Positions 1 through 9,360 are shown, counted from the stretch's first letter. The stretch is 21,119 nucleotides of DNA from Tieghemiomyces parasiticus (GCA_027575765.1 JANBPT010000844.1:1-21119); one strand, 5' to 3'. The notes: generated by a model not told the origin, from the sequence alone. Program-made: numbers and translations.

Positions 1-2
1 AC

Positions 3-350
3 CACAGCCACCATCACCACCACTACGCCAACGGCACCTCCGACGGCTACCCACGCCGACCCAGCCAAGCGAGCTCAAGCACGGGCGGTGGCGGCGGCGG
101 CCGGCCATCCTACCCTAACAGCAGTGGTAACGCGGAAGACTACCAACCACCGCGCCGTCGGTCTAGCGGATCCCCAGGACTCTACGGCCCGCGTGGTCGG
201 TCGCCCTCCATGTTGAACCCGCCCCCTGCCGGTGGACCTTCGACAACGGCGGCCCCGAGTACCACATCAACTGGCGGGACCCGCTCATCAACCCGGGGTG
301 CCTTGGGCCCTGCCGTTAAGGCCATCCGGCGTACCATCGGTAAACGGTGA
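3..350 (+). CDS. C-terminal part of an unidentified low-complexity protein (5' end outside window)
   Basis: Reading frame 3 is open from the window edge to a TGA at 348-350, about 115 codons. The product is rich in Ser, Pro, Gly, Thr, His and Arg: a His-rich stretch at the start, a Gly run, several RRRS/PRGRSPS-like basic-serine patches, and a basic end (VKAIRRTIGKR). It looks intrinsically disordered and no fold is recognisable. The stop overlaps a perfect donor (GTGAGT, 347-352), so the true end could instead be spliced. Joining 346 to an acceptor at 527-528 gives a different tail ending at TAG 548-550. Codon use (C/G-ending) matches the confident genes of the window. I do not recognise the protein. 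That it is coding is likely; the exact 3' end is uncertain. Confidence 0.55.
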   Translation, partial: HSHHHHHYANGTSDGYPRRPSQASSSTGGGGGGRPSYPNSSGNAEDYQPPRRRSSGSPGLYGPRGRSPSMLNPPPAGGPSTTAAPSTTSTGGTRSSTRGALGPAVKAIRRTIGKR

Positions 351-1018
351 GTTCCTTTGGACGATAGAATTGTAAGTTGTTTTTTTTCCTCGTGTTGGCA
401 AAGAAGGGGGTGGGGGGGGGAGAATGGGGGAGGGTGGCGTTCGGTTGTGGTTGTGGTTGTTTTCGGGAGGGGGGGGGCAGGAGCGTTTTGGGGAGTAGTT
501 ATTTATTCCTTTTACGTCGTTTCACCAGAGACACGTGCGGCATGGCCTAGTAAGTGGAGTTTATCAAGACGGGTTTAGTAAGAGCCCCTCCCTAGTTGAC
601 GACGGCCACGACCACCACTATCCACATCCTCCCTTCTTGCCAGGGGGGATAATTTTTAATGGTGACCCATGTCTTTAATGAAGCATGGTCAAGAATAAAT
701 TGACTATTGTCACTTGTCTGGAGTATGGGGGGATTCGGAAAATGAAGGTGGTTTTATTCAAAAGAATGGACAGCATAGCCAACACACCAATAGAGGAAGA
801 GAGAAGGGGGAGGGCAAGTGTTGGTCAGATGGGGACACTGGTGATAATTGGTGACACTAGTTGCTAACGGGTTTGTGCCATGCTGATGATGGATAGCACA
901 CCATCCGTAGGTGGTATTTGTGGTACATGTCCCGTGAAGTTGTGTTGTGATGGTGGCACTTTTTGCATTTAACAAGCCAAGTCATTTATGTGTTTGTGTG
1001 TGCCTTGATTGATGAGCG
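351..1018. other. Intergenic stretch, G/T-rich, no gene supported
   Basis: This stretch holds G-runs and GTTGTG-type short repeats (about 405-475). It has donor-like sites at 371 and 550 and acceptor-like sites at 527-528 and near 596 that may belong to the 3' end of the preceding gene. From about 600 it becomes less GC-rich and leads into the CpG-poor element. Short open frames here have no family features. Confidence 0.5.
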
Positions 1019-1156
1019 TACAGCAAAGTGAAAAATGGTGGCAGAATGTTCAACAGTTGAGCCTATTAGTATGTGGTCTCCCAGCAGGCTGCAGTTATTC
1101 CATCCATTTTATAGCTGAGGCTTCTCTGCCCAGACAACTTACCTATAGGGTGCCTC

Positions 1157-1180
1157 CCCTCCATTACATCAGATGGAGGG
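1157..1180. repeat. 8-bp perfect hairpin downstream of the Fanzor-like pseudogene
   Basis: CCCTCCAT (1157-1164) and ATGGAGGG (1173-1180) are perfectly complementary around an 8-nt loop. The hairpin lies about 110 nt beyond the C-terminal end of the relic ORF, still inside the CpG-poor block. In TnpB/Fanzor loci the guide (omega) RNA comes from this 3' side, so it could be a structural remnant, but short hairpins also occur by chance. Confidence 0.35.
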
Positions 1181-1292
1181 TGGCCCAAGTAGCTTGCTTT
1201 GGTTGCATCTTGGCCCTGCAATAACAGGGCTGAAAAGTTCATTATGGACCTGGAAGGGAATGGCCTTTGCATTGGGACTTTGCACACTGGAA

Positions 1293-3325
1293 CTACTCTG
1301 GAATCTCACCTTTGGCCCAAAGTCTCAAGAGCATGTGCCTGAAGTTGAGCATGGCTGCCATATCCCAGGTCCACAGCCATGAGCAAAATGGTTCCCTAGC
1401 ATCCTCCATGGGCTAAAAATAATATAAATTTTTACACCATAGAAGCCCATGGCATTTGACTTCAGGATACTTTGCTCACTGCCATGGTCATGGATTGGGG
1501 ACATGCTTGAAGGTCTCCAGGTGGTTGCAGCACTCATCCACCAGATAGACCTTGAACCCATGCCTCTTAAGCATTGCCCACCAGCCCTTGCCATGGATGG
1601 GCTCATGGTAGTAGGCCATGGGTCCTGACCAGTTTCCTATGATGAGTACTGTGTCCTTGTTGATCTTGTGCTATAGTGTGCACACCAGCCAAGCACCAGC
1701 CTGCCTCTGGCTGATATAGGCAGAGAGGTGTAATTTCCAATGGAGTGGACTATTGTGTGCCCCATGGCCAGCATACAGATGCATCTTTCTGGCCTGATGC
1801 TTCCCCCAATCACCCTTCACTGGGTCATACTTGTGGTGCACAGAGTGTGTTGAGGTTGTATGGGCAGTTGTGGTCCTGCTGTAAAAGCTGCTGAGTAGCA
1901 ACCATTCCAGTACTTGTGCCTCAATGTAGAGCTTGTACCTGGTGGCATTGATGGTGCTGCAGCATACCTGTGCCAGCCTAGCCCTGGCCTTTAGGATGGC
2001 GTTGTTGTCATCCTAGTGGATATCATGATGGCCCAGATCAATGAGGAGATACTTACCCTCTATGCCTTGTAGCTCATTATGTGGGATGGTGTGTATGTAG
2101 GGGCAGTCTGCAGAGTGGTTGTTCCCATGCTGCTTCCTTTGGGTGCCCTGGTCCCTCATGCTGTCAGCCTTGTGCTTGCCCTTGAGCTCCACTGCACTAT
2201 CATTGGTGGCAACCCCACCAGCAGCAGCCTGGCTTTGCTTGAAACTAAGGGCCTTCTTTGCCTTGGAGGTCTTGAGTATGATTGATACAGACATTCCACC
2301 TCTCTGGGTTGCCCCAAAGAACCTCCTGCCATGCCGGCCCTTGGATGCCTTGGAATGGAGGCTAAGAGCCACCACCCCCATGTCTCCTTGATCAACCCCT
2401 CTTTCTTGGATGCCCACTTTAGGATATGCTGGCAGAGGATCCACATATCCATGTGCAGGTGGTATGACACCCAAGAAGTCTGGAAAGGAAAGCACTGGAC
2501 TGACTTTGCCTCCCTCACCTCCAGGAACTTGCAGAGCCCCTAGAATGCCTTGAGATGCCTTTCTGGAGACTTCTTGATGTCATAATAAATGTCATCCTCA
2601 GCAAACACATAAGTGGTATCATACACTTAGAGGGTTAGTAACAGCTTAGCAAGGATGAGCTGCCCTTCTGGGGGGAGCTTGCAGTGATCAGGGTCTCTGT
2701 GTCACAGTGCCTCCTTGACTTGGCATACTGGCCCCCAGCTCCTCTCCTCACAGGTATGGCGGAACTTGTGTTCATTGCTGTTGGCCATTTACTTGTGCAG
2801 TGCCTCCTTTTGCTGGCACACATTCAGCAGGGTGTTGATAGTGCACTGGAGGAACTCACCAAACCACTGCTGGACATTGACCTTGTAGGCAGTCATGATG
2901 TTGGTGCCAACATAGGTTGCCATCTGGGCCATGTTGCTGTGTTTCCCAGGCTCAATGTTGGCAGCCTCCATGTAGCCGTCCAAGTGTTTTTGAGCTCCCT
3001 AATGGCCTCAGTGGATGGCTTAACCTTCTTCTGCATGACCTTCCACCCAGCCAGACTGAGGAAGACTGTAAAAGAACATCTGGCTGAGGAGCTCACTGGG
3101 GTTGAAGTCATGGTTTCTCTCCAGCTTGTAGAGGAAAATCCAGTGTGCCAGTTGGTATGTGTGCATTGTGAAAAAGCGGGTGGTCCACACTAGGCTCTCC
3201 AGTGACTCCTGGTACTCCTGCTTCCACCCAATAGACCACATGGAGGTCTTGATGGTGACCTTGCCTTTGGCCACTAATGATGTAGTAAAGAGTTGGGTAA
3301 TTGCATGGCAAGGGGTGTGCCAAGC
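1293..3325 (-). pseudogene. Decayed Fanzor-like (eukaryotic TnpB-type) RuvC nuclease gene
   Basis: The minus strand encodes a disrupted protein of about 670 residues. The N-terminal half lies in one frame (about 3320 to 2300) and the C-terminal half in another (about 2300 to 1293), with several in-frame stops. Visible in order: a helical N-terminal part (TNIMTAYKVNVQQW near 2890); a RuvC-I-like motif LLIDLGHHDI with its Asp codon at 2037-2039; the block IIGNWSGPM (about 1646-1620) leading to VDE (1533-1541); a zinc-ribbon remnant CHGLLWCKN (1454-1428); and a RuvC-III-like WDMAAMLNFRHML with its Asp codon at 1362-1364, followed by GEIPE and TAG. This motif order and spacing is that of fungal Fanzor proteins, RNA-guided nucleases related to IS605/IS607 TnpB. 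The copy cannot encode a functional product. Assignment to Fanzor rests on remembered family motifs, not on a search. Confidence 0.68.
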
Positions 3326-3374
3326 TCAAAGAAAAGGGCAAAGAGTCATGTTGTGTAAGGAGGTGTGTGAGGTG

Positions 3375-5164
3375 GCGACTTATTGAACACGACCTCACCT
3401 AGGGGGCGAATAAGGCCAAACAGTTGAAAGCTAGAGGGTTAGAAAACGGGTGGTGGCTAGAGGGCATGGGACACGGTGAAGACAAGGTAAAACAGAATAT
3501 CAAAATGAATGAATGCTAAAGAACGAGGAATTGGTTATCAGGCCCGGCCCTTTGTCTATACGAAACTCTGGGGCTAGGTTTCTGCCGTGGGTCCTGAATG
3601 GATGATGACCTGGTGGTGCACAGTGGTCAGGGTAAGGTCTTGCTTTCGTTGGTGTCTCCCACCCTCACCACTTACCCCACGCCTGTACTCCCCCTTTTAC
3701 TATGTGTGGGTCCTCTTTTCCCCTTCTCCCTCGTTGATCCGTATCCTCTTTTCTCCATATCATTGTGACCAGTTTACCTGGTCCCCCACTATTATGTACC
3801 GAGTTTTCTTAAAAAAATTGTCGTACAGGTAATAAATCTACTGCTATGCGAACACCTTTGAAAAATATGATAGGTCATAATCGCTTGGATCCGAGCAGAC
3901 TGCTTCTCCCCCATTCCCCCCCCCCCACAAAAAAAGAAGGGTAGCTTGGGAGGGGTGCATTTCACCGCTGTGCTCGGGATAATGTACATCACAACCTCAT
4001 TTGCAATTTTAACCCAAACTTGAGCCGGACGACTCACGGTAAGTTATCAGATAAGGCGCCCGGGCCACTACTACGCCGGAAAATGGAGGACGACCAATCA
4101 GCAACCGGAAGCTGACTAATCCGTCTAGGCACTCGGCCAATTAGCTCTGCCTAGTGCCTGGGCATGGTGGGGACTGGTCGGCAGACGCCTAGTAGTGATT
4201 GGCCTACCTCGTTGCACCAATGGGGCATTCGCCCAGGCATCGGACCCCTTCCTGCACCCTCACCGCCCCCAACCACCTCCTCCTCGTGAGAGCCCTGTTC
4301 ATTCGTCAAGTTCTATCGGGATCACGCGCGAAACCTCCTTAAACCATCGGCCTGATCCTTCTTGTCAACCTTTACACAGGTCCCATTGCTGCGCCACCGG
4401 TGGGGGGCGGGAGGGTCCTCCCTATTTTCCGATGGCGGGAGTAGCCCATTGTAAGGCTGCGAGGTGAAAAGTAGGGAGGGGGGCCTCGCGGTGGCCGCGC
4501 CGTGTATCCGAGGCATCGAGTTTTAGACTGGAAGCTTGGGATCCATGGCCCATTAGCCCCCCAATATTCTCCCCACTCCCCCCCCTAACTCGCCTACCCG
4601 CAGTGCCGGTAGAACGCGCCCTTCATTAGAAGACAGTGCAGATTGCTACTGGTCTAGCACACAAGCCCCCCTCTCCTCAGAGACTCAAACCGTGGATATG
4701 TAGTACCATTGTCTCCCTTCACCGCTGGCGATAACATAAGTCGGGGGGGGGGAATGGCGCTGTCCGGGACCATGGGTTTGCGGTGCCGAGACTAAGCAAT
4801 GTAGGTTACGCTCTGTCATGCCGCAGGCGAGGGGGTTGCTTAGTAGGTGAAGGGAGCCCCACTCCTGCCATTAGAGGCCGGCTAAGAACCTGGTGGAAGG
4901 TAATGGTAACAGAACCATCGCGACGATTGGGTAGAGAGCGGTGCTGGGACCGAGATTTCCACAACCCTAATCCCTCCCCCCTCCTGCTTCGCATAGGGAT
5001 CCGTCCGAGTAAACCCGATAGGGGCAGCAGGCACACCCTCCGTCTGCGGCTTTTTCCTAGCCCCTCGAAGACGACTGGCCACGCCATCTGTCCGACCACG
5101 CAGTCTCCCCCCACTAGCCCCTTAACCTTATCTCAACCTCCATCACGCACACCGCTTCGTAACA
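3375..5164. other. Long non-coding stretch upstream of the peroxiredoxin gene
   Basis: No convincing coding exon is seen. The stretch includes pyrimidine-rich runs (about 3650-3780), a poly-C/poly-A patch near 3917-3937, CCAAT at 4094-4098, an AP-1/Yap-like TGACTAA at 4113-4119, and many short C- or G-runs. A GTAAGT donor-like site at about 4036 has no recognisable exon attached. Open frames at 4195-4467 and 4783-5169 are low-complexity or Arg-rich and have no family signature. It probably contains the upstream regulatory region of the peroxiredoxin gene. Confidence 0.45.
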
Positions 5165-5171
5165 TATAAAA
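5165..5171 (+). promoter_or_regulatory. TATA box of the peroxiredoxin gene
   Basis: TATAAAAG starts at 5165, 197 bp before the ATG at 5362. The intervening sequence is strongly pyrimidine-rich with no in-frame upstream coding exon, typical of a highly expressed fungal gene with a 5' UTR of roughly 150 nt. The transcription start itself cannot be read from sequence. Confidence 0.6.
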
Positions 5172-5361
5172 GCGCACCTCCCCGGCCCGCCCGATCCTGA
5201 TCCCCGTCCGTACCTCTTGCTCCTGACTACCATTGTTTGCGTTGTAGCGCCTTTCTTACCTAGCATTCTTCTGTACACCCAACTCATCCAGCTCTCCCCC
5301 GCATATAGAACATCCTTCTCTTTTTCCTCCCCTTTACCGTTACTACTTTTTATCCCTCACC

Positions 5362-5943
5362 ATGTCCGTCAAGGTCCAGCAAACCGCTCCCAACTTCAAG
5401 GGCACCGCCGTGGTCGACGGCGACTTCAAGGACGTCTCGCTCTCGGACTACAAGGGCAAGTTCCTCCTCCTGTTCTTCTACCCGCTGGACTTCACCTTCG
5501 TGTGCCCCACCGAGATCATCGCCTTCAGCGAGCGCGCCCAGGAGTTCAAGGACATTGGCTGCGAAATCGTGGCCGCCTCGGTGGATTCCCACTTCTCGCA
5601 TCTGGCCTGGATCAACCAGCCCCGCAAGGAGGGCGGCCTGGGCGGGATCAACTTCCCCATCCTGTCCGACATCACCAAGAAGGTGGCCACCGACTACGGA
5701 GTGCTGCTCCCCGAGGATGGTGTCGCCCTCCGTGGTCTGTTTATCATTGACCCCGAGCAGAAGGTCCGCGCCATCACCATCCACGACCTGCCCATCGGTC
5801 GCTCTGTTGACGAGGCCCTCCGTGTTGTCAAGGCCATCCAGTTCACCGATAAGTACGGCGAGGTCTGCCCCGCCAACTGGCAGGAGGGCAGTCGCACCAT
5901 CGACACCAAGGACAGCAAGAAGTACTTCTCCGAGTCTTCTTAA
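5362..5943 (+). CDS. TSA1: Cytosolic typical 2-Cys peroxiredoxin (thioredoxin peroxidase)
   Basis: Intronless gene for a 193-residue AhpC/TSA-family protein, the usual length. Such enzymes reduce H2O2, organic peroxides and peroxynitrite using thioredoxin. The whole catalytic set is visible: Pro41, Thr45 and peroxidatic Cys48 in [11 protein letters not shown], Arg124 in [10 protein letters not shown], and resolving Cys169 in GEVCPANW. The GGLG motif (91-94) and the C-terminal YF (188-189) are both present. This pair marks the overoxidation-sensitive eukaryotic type that can also act as a chaperone or peroxide sensor. No targeting peptide is seen, so a cytosolic location is expected. The codons are almost all C- or G-ending, suggesting high expression. 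The start is fixed by homology ([10 protein letters not shown]) and follows a pyrimidine-rich leader. It is convergent with a divergent paralogue at 6492-7853. Confidence 0.97.
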   Translation: MSVKVQQTAPNFKGTAVVDGDFKDVSLSDYKGKFLLLFFYPLDFTFVCPTEIIAFSERAQEFKDIGCEIVAASVDSHFSHLAWINQPRKEGGLGGINFPILSDITKKVATDYGVLLPEDGVALRGLFIIDPEQKVRAITIHDLPIGRSVDEALRVVKAIQFTDKYGEVCPANWQEGSRTIDTKDSKKYFSESS

Positions 5944-6079
5944 GGTCTCTCCGGCCCTTCCCTCCCACCCCCCCCAAAAAAATAGCACATGAGCCCCTCC
6001 CTCTTTTAATATGACAGACAGGTGGGATCAAGCATGACTTGTGCAGCAGGCCTCTGTTCGGTTGGCCTTGGCCGTCTTC

Positions 6080-6085
6080 AATAAA
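6080..6085 (+). terminator. Poly(A) signal AATAAA of the peroxiredoxin gene
   Basis: A canonical AATAAA lies 137 nt downstream of the TAA at 5941-5943 on the same strand, followed by a T-rich segment. This is a normal position for the 3' end of this mRNA. Confidence 0.55.
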
Positions 6086-6270
6086 TTTTCTATGGTAGTC
6101 CAAATACGGGAAAGTTAAGGTTGTGGTTGAGAAGTGGAGGAAGCATTGCCATTAGCCAGTAGAGCCGAGCTTGAAGCTTATTGAGTAGCGAGTGGGATAC
6201 ACCTGCCCTCACGGCATGACGGGGTAGATGGCATTTGCAGCGTGCGACAATTGATTAAAAATAAAAATGG

Positions 6271-6276
6271 TTTATT
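6271..6276 (-). terminator. Poly(A) signal (AATAAA on minus strand) for the peroxiredoxin-like gene
   Basis: TTTATT on the plus strand reads AATAAA on the minus strand, about 215 nt after the TGA of the convergent peroxiredoxin-like gene. Together with the plus-strand signal at 6080 it defines two non-overlapping 3' ends. Confidence 0.4.
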
Positions 6277-6491
6277 TACTCATCCAGTTGATCAAAAGGT
6301 GGTTTACATTGTGGGCGAGGCAGGCTAGGTGCAAAGGGAGTGGAGGAGTAGGAGAGGAACAAGACTATACTGGTGAAGAGCGTTACAAATTGAGCGATAT
6401 CGGTACGACGAAAGAGGGAGGAAGGGCGCTGTGGGCAATCAGGGGGGATATGGTGCTGGTATAGGGGATGTCGGGGCTCTGGTAACAGCTC

Positions 6492-7853
6492 TCAAAGTCT
6501 ACGCAGTGTCGCTAGAACCTGGTCTGCGCCGGTATTGGGCATATCAGGCGACAATGGGACCACGGCACGCACGTTCTGATTGATATCAATCACGACAGCG
6601 GCGCTGAGCAAAAAACAACAACAGGTACCCAGTAAACAAAAACAAATAAATAGGGGGGAGGACGGTGTGAACGGGGTTGTGCCCAGGCAAATCGTTAGTT
6701 AGTAAGGAAGGGGAGACGGCGGCAACGCACGAAATTTCGGGTAACCCGGTGCAAGCGTAACCCATGCCCGCTTCATTAGTAGTCATAATCCCCCCGGAAT
6801 AGATTATGGGGGTACGCCACGACTATCATCAAACCCTTTGATTTTGCTTACCTTTGCGCGATACCACTCGCCTCGTCCAGGAGACCGAGATCGCGTGACA
6901 ACACCTTACGAAAGTCGGAGACTAGATACCAAAAAAATGAATGAAGCGATATACATACAGGAGATCAGACGCAATATACAATTGTTAGCCCCCCTTCCCC
7001 CAATTTTAAGCCATTTGCCATCCCACTACTCAGCCTTGTAGCTGAGCATGGTATCACGAGCGAATGATCGGTACCGGGATTCTACTTACGCATCGGAAAA
7101 CGTAGGCCAGCCACGCCGCCATCGGCGCGGTCCGCCATTAACCACGCGTGGTGGACGTAGTGGGAGTCTGTTGAACAGGCCAGAATAACGCAGTTTTCAT
7201 TTTGGAACTGCTGAACCATGGCGCTGTGTGGTCAACAGTACAATAATGGTGGAAATGATTGGTGGGGAACGGTGAGATTAGTGTCCATTGTAGTTGGAGT
7301 CAATGTTAACCAGACGGCTCAAGGAAGGCCGGGTAGGCAACCACGAGCGCTAGGCCCTCCTTAACTTACCTGTACTGGTGGAGCATTCGGGCGCTCGGCG
7401 CGTGGCTATAACACGTGAGAAGAAGGTATCACAAGCGTACGTTACGGAAGGACAAAGTCCAGACTAAGGGGATTAGTATCTTAAAACCCCACCGTTCAAG
7501 TGCCCAGGGTGTGGTGTGTACAGCAGATCATGACTAAACCAAAGCCAAACTTACAAGTCGTACGGATAGAACAGCACAACGACCTTCTGGCCCAAAAATT
7601 GCTCGGGGTTCAGACTGTAGTTGGAGCCGGTAGCCGGGTTAACCGCGGTCAGGACCATCTGGGGAACAGGGCGTAGATACGGTAGAGCCGGTGGCTCGGG
7701 TGTGGGTTCTGTCGCCAAGGTGAAGGGACTGCCGCACCGGCTGCCGACCAGAGCGTACGGGCGGTCGGCCTGAAAACGTTTGGACCCGGGGTAGTCTTCC
7801 TCATCAAAGCAGGCCGAATGGCCGCGTTTCGTGTTGTATGGGAGGACAGGCAT
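6492..7853 (-). CDS. Peroxiredoxin-like pseudoenzyme lacking both catalytic cysteines (5 exons)
   Basis: Join on the minus strand: 7853-7555, 7405-7370, 7223-7090, 6921-6852, 6603-6492. This gives 651 nt, 216 residues. All introns have GT..AG ends with GTAAGT/GTAAGC donors; the first contains TACTAAT and the second CACTAAT branch-like sites. Residues from about 62 follow the peroxiredoxin fold: FYPYDF (95-100), STDSHYVHHAW (129-139), GGVAG (147-151), FPMLSDFRKV, VVIDINQNVRAV. Residues 100-156 align without gaps to the neighbouring TSA1-type protein (20 of 57 identical). The catalytic residues are changed: Thr to His101, peroxidatic Cys to Ser104, Arg to Ser180. The chain stops before the resolving-Cys arm. 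A 60-residue N-terminal extension is unexplained. A redox-inactive binding, sensor or chaperone-like role is inference. The start codon is the least certain part. Confidence 0.85.
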
Positions 7854-8389
7854 GGATGCGAGAGGGAGGCGGCAATGGGGCTGGTGGTCGAGGGAGGGTG
7901 GGGTAAATCAAGGAGAATGGGCTTGGTGTGCAAAGTGGTGGAGTAGGTGAAGGAGATAAGAAGGAGGGGGAATGAGCGGTGGTGGGGTCAGTTAAAGCGG
8001 TCCGTTTAAACAGGGGAAAAAGACCGGCGTTATATTCATAAACATCGAAAAGGTTGGATAAAAGGTTCTTCAGGACGCAGGGGGTGATGAAATATGGCAT
8101 GCGGAGCGCTTAGAGGCTGTGTCATGTATAGCCAGCCCGAAAATACCCCCCTCTCCCTTCAGCGCCCTAATCAAGTAGGGCGGCGCGCGTAGAGAGCCAC
8201 CGGAGGCGCGCGTCCGTTTGAGTAACCAATCTAGCCAACCAGGGTGCGAGGTTGGTGTGCCACAGGAGGAAGGGAAAGGGAGCTCCTACTGAGTGTAAAC
8301 ACGCCCCCTCCTGCCACCCGCCGAAGTGCGAGTGTGACTAGGGGGGGGCACAGTCATTGGAACATTATCATGGTAGCCTATAAACTTAC

Positions 8390-8467
8390 CTTGCAGGTGC
8401 ATCAATGACTCGGCCGGTTTAGGTCCGTGTGAATTGAGCTGTAGTTGTGAAATGGCGAGTGACGATG
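8390..8467 (-). CDS. Candidate internal exon of an unidentified gene
   Basis: A 78-nt open segment is bounded by an acceptor (CTACTTAG) and a perfect donor (GTAAGT). It reads SSLAISQLQLNSHGPK followed by PAESLMHLQ in the only frame open throughout. Entry requires one leftover base from the previous exon. The family is not recognised, and I could not connect it with confidence to other exons. An origin by chance in GC-rich DNA is possible. Confidence 0.25.
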
Positions 8468-9360
8468 CTAAGTAGGTGGAAATGGGTGCAGTTTGTAGTA
8501 AAACAGAATCAAGTCGAGCAGGTACGCAAGGGGAGGGAGGAGGAGGGGCGAATCGAAGCTGTATCAGTCGGACGAATAAGTAGAGGTATATAACAAGCTG
8601 GATCATGACGCGTCGCCAGGGTTGATATTTATATACACCCCAGCAAACATACAAGCACACGCCGGTCGCCAAGGGGCGAGAGGATTGGCGGCGTCGGTCC
8701 GCCATCAATGGTCACAAGCTGCGCAGGCAAACGCGGCGGGTGAGTGGTGGGGGGATTGCTTGGCAGCTCGCAGTCACGTTCCCTTGCGACCATAGGGTAA
8801 CCCGTCTCCCTTCCCCCCTCCCACTTACGCTCAGGCAAGCGGACAGGCCGGTAGAAAAAGCAACAACAAAGCCATACTAGCGCCCCATCATCACACATGG
8901 GAGGATTCCCACCCGTGCGCAACTGCCCTAGCCAGGTCCCCATATATTATATCACCGTTTACCTTTTAGGGTGGAGGCCAGTGGCTATCCCCCCGCAAAG
9001 CGCCACCGTGAGCGTATAGACCAGGGTGTGTGGTTCATTCTAGTGGGGGTGAAAGGATGCGGGGGAGCCAGGGACTAATCGCTGCCTACACGAGGCGCTG
9101 CAAGCCCTCGGTGCAACAAGAGGAGGGGTTAGGGGCACGGGAAACCTATCCTGTTGGCGCCGGCCTCCCCCCCTCCTTAAGCCCACGTAAACCGGCTAGA
9201 CCTACGCCTCCCCCGTACCCTTTGGCTCTGATTCGCCCACCGCACTGCCCTCTTCCCTGGACACGTCAAGTCAATCTTGGTCCACATGACCACAGCCGAT
9301 TGTAACTGGGTCCCTACCTCAGACATAAAGTGGCCCCTGCCATTTTTGGAATGGAAATAA

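Larger units (their letters stand above)
1019..3374 (-). mobile_element. CpG-depleted relic of a transposable element carrying a Fanzor/TnpB-like gene
   Basis: Reading line by line I find about five CpG dinucleotides in this 2.3-kb block, whereas flanking genes have several per 60-base line. TpG, CpA and CATGG-type words are abundant instead. Composition changes sharply at both ends: the last CpG before the block is near 1017 and CpG becomes normal again from about 3375. The minus strand carries the remains of one long protein gene. This combination fits a formerly mobile element that was cytosine-methylated at CpG and decayed by deamination. I could not identify terminal inverted repeats or a target-site duplication, so the ends are set by composition only. 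Confidence 0.7.

Noticed and set aside
2684..3193. 169-codon plus-strand open frame within the CpG-poor block.
   Set aside because: The minus strand carries the recognisable family motifs; this frame is the complement and has no recognisable domain.
1019..3374. Search for terminal inverted repeats or a target-site duplication around the relic element.
   Set aside because: None could be recognised by eye at either composition boundary, so no element ends are claimed.
4113..4119. TGACTAA, similar to a Yap/AP-1 oxidative-stress site.
   Set aside because: It is about 1.25 kb upstream of the peroxiredoxin ATG and is a single 7-mer, so chance occurrence is likely.
4783..5169. 128-codon plus-strand frame just upstream of the peroxiredoxin TATA box.
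   Set aside because: Arg/Pro/Ser-rich with no motif, runs into the core promoter, and the opposite strand is equally open.
5350..5988. 212-codon open frame antisense to the peroxiredoxin gene.
   Set aside because: It is the mirror of a strongly C/G-ending coding sequence; repetitive Gly/Asp/Leu text with no family features.
9030..9305. 91-codon plus-strand frame downstream of END3.
   Set aside because: Low-complexity Pro/Arg-rich text without signature or splice context; GC-rich DNA gives such frames by chance.
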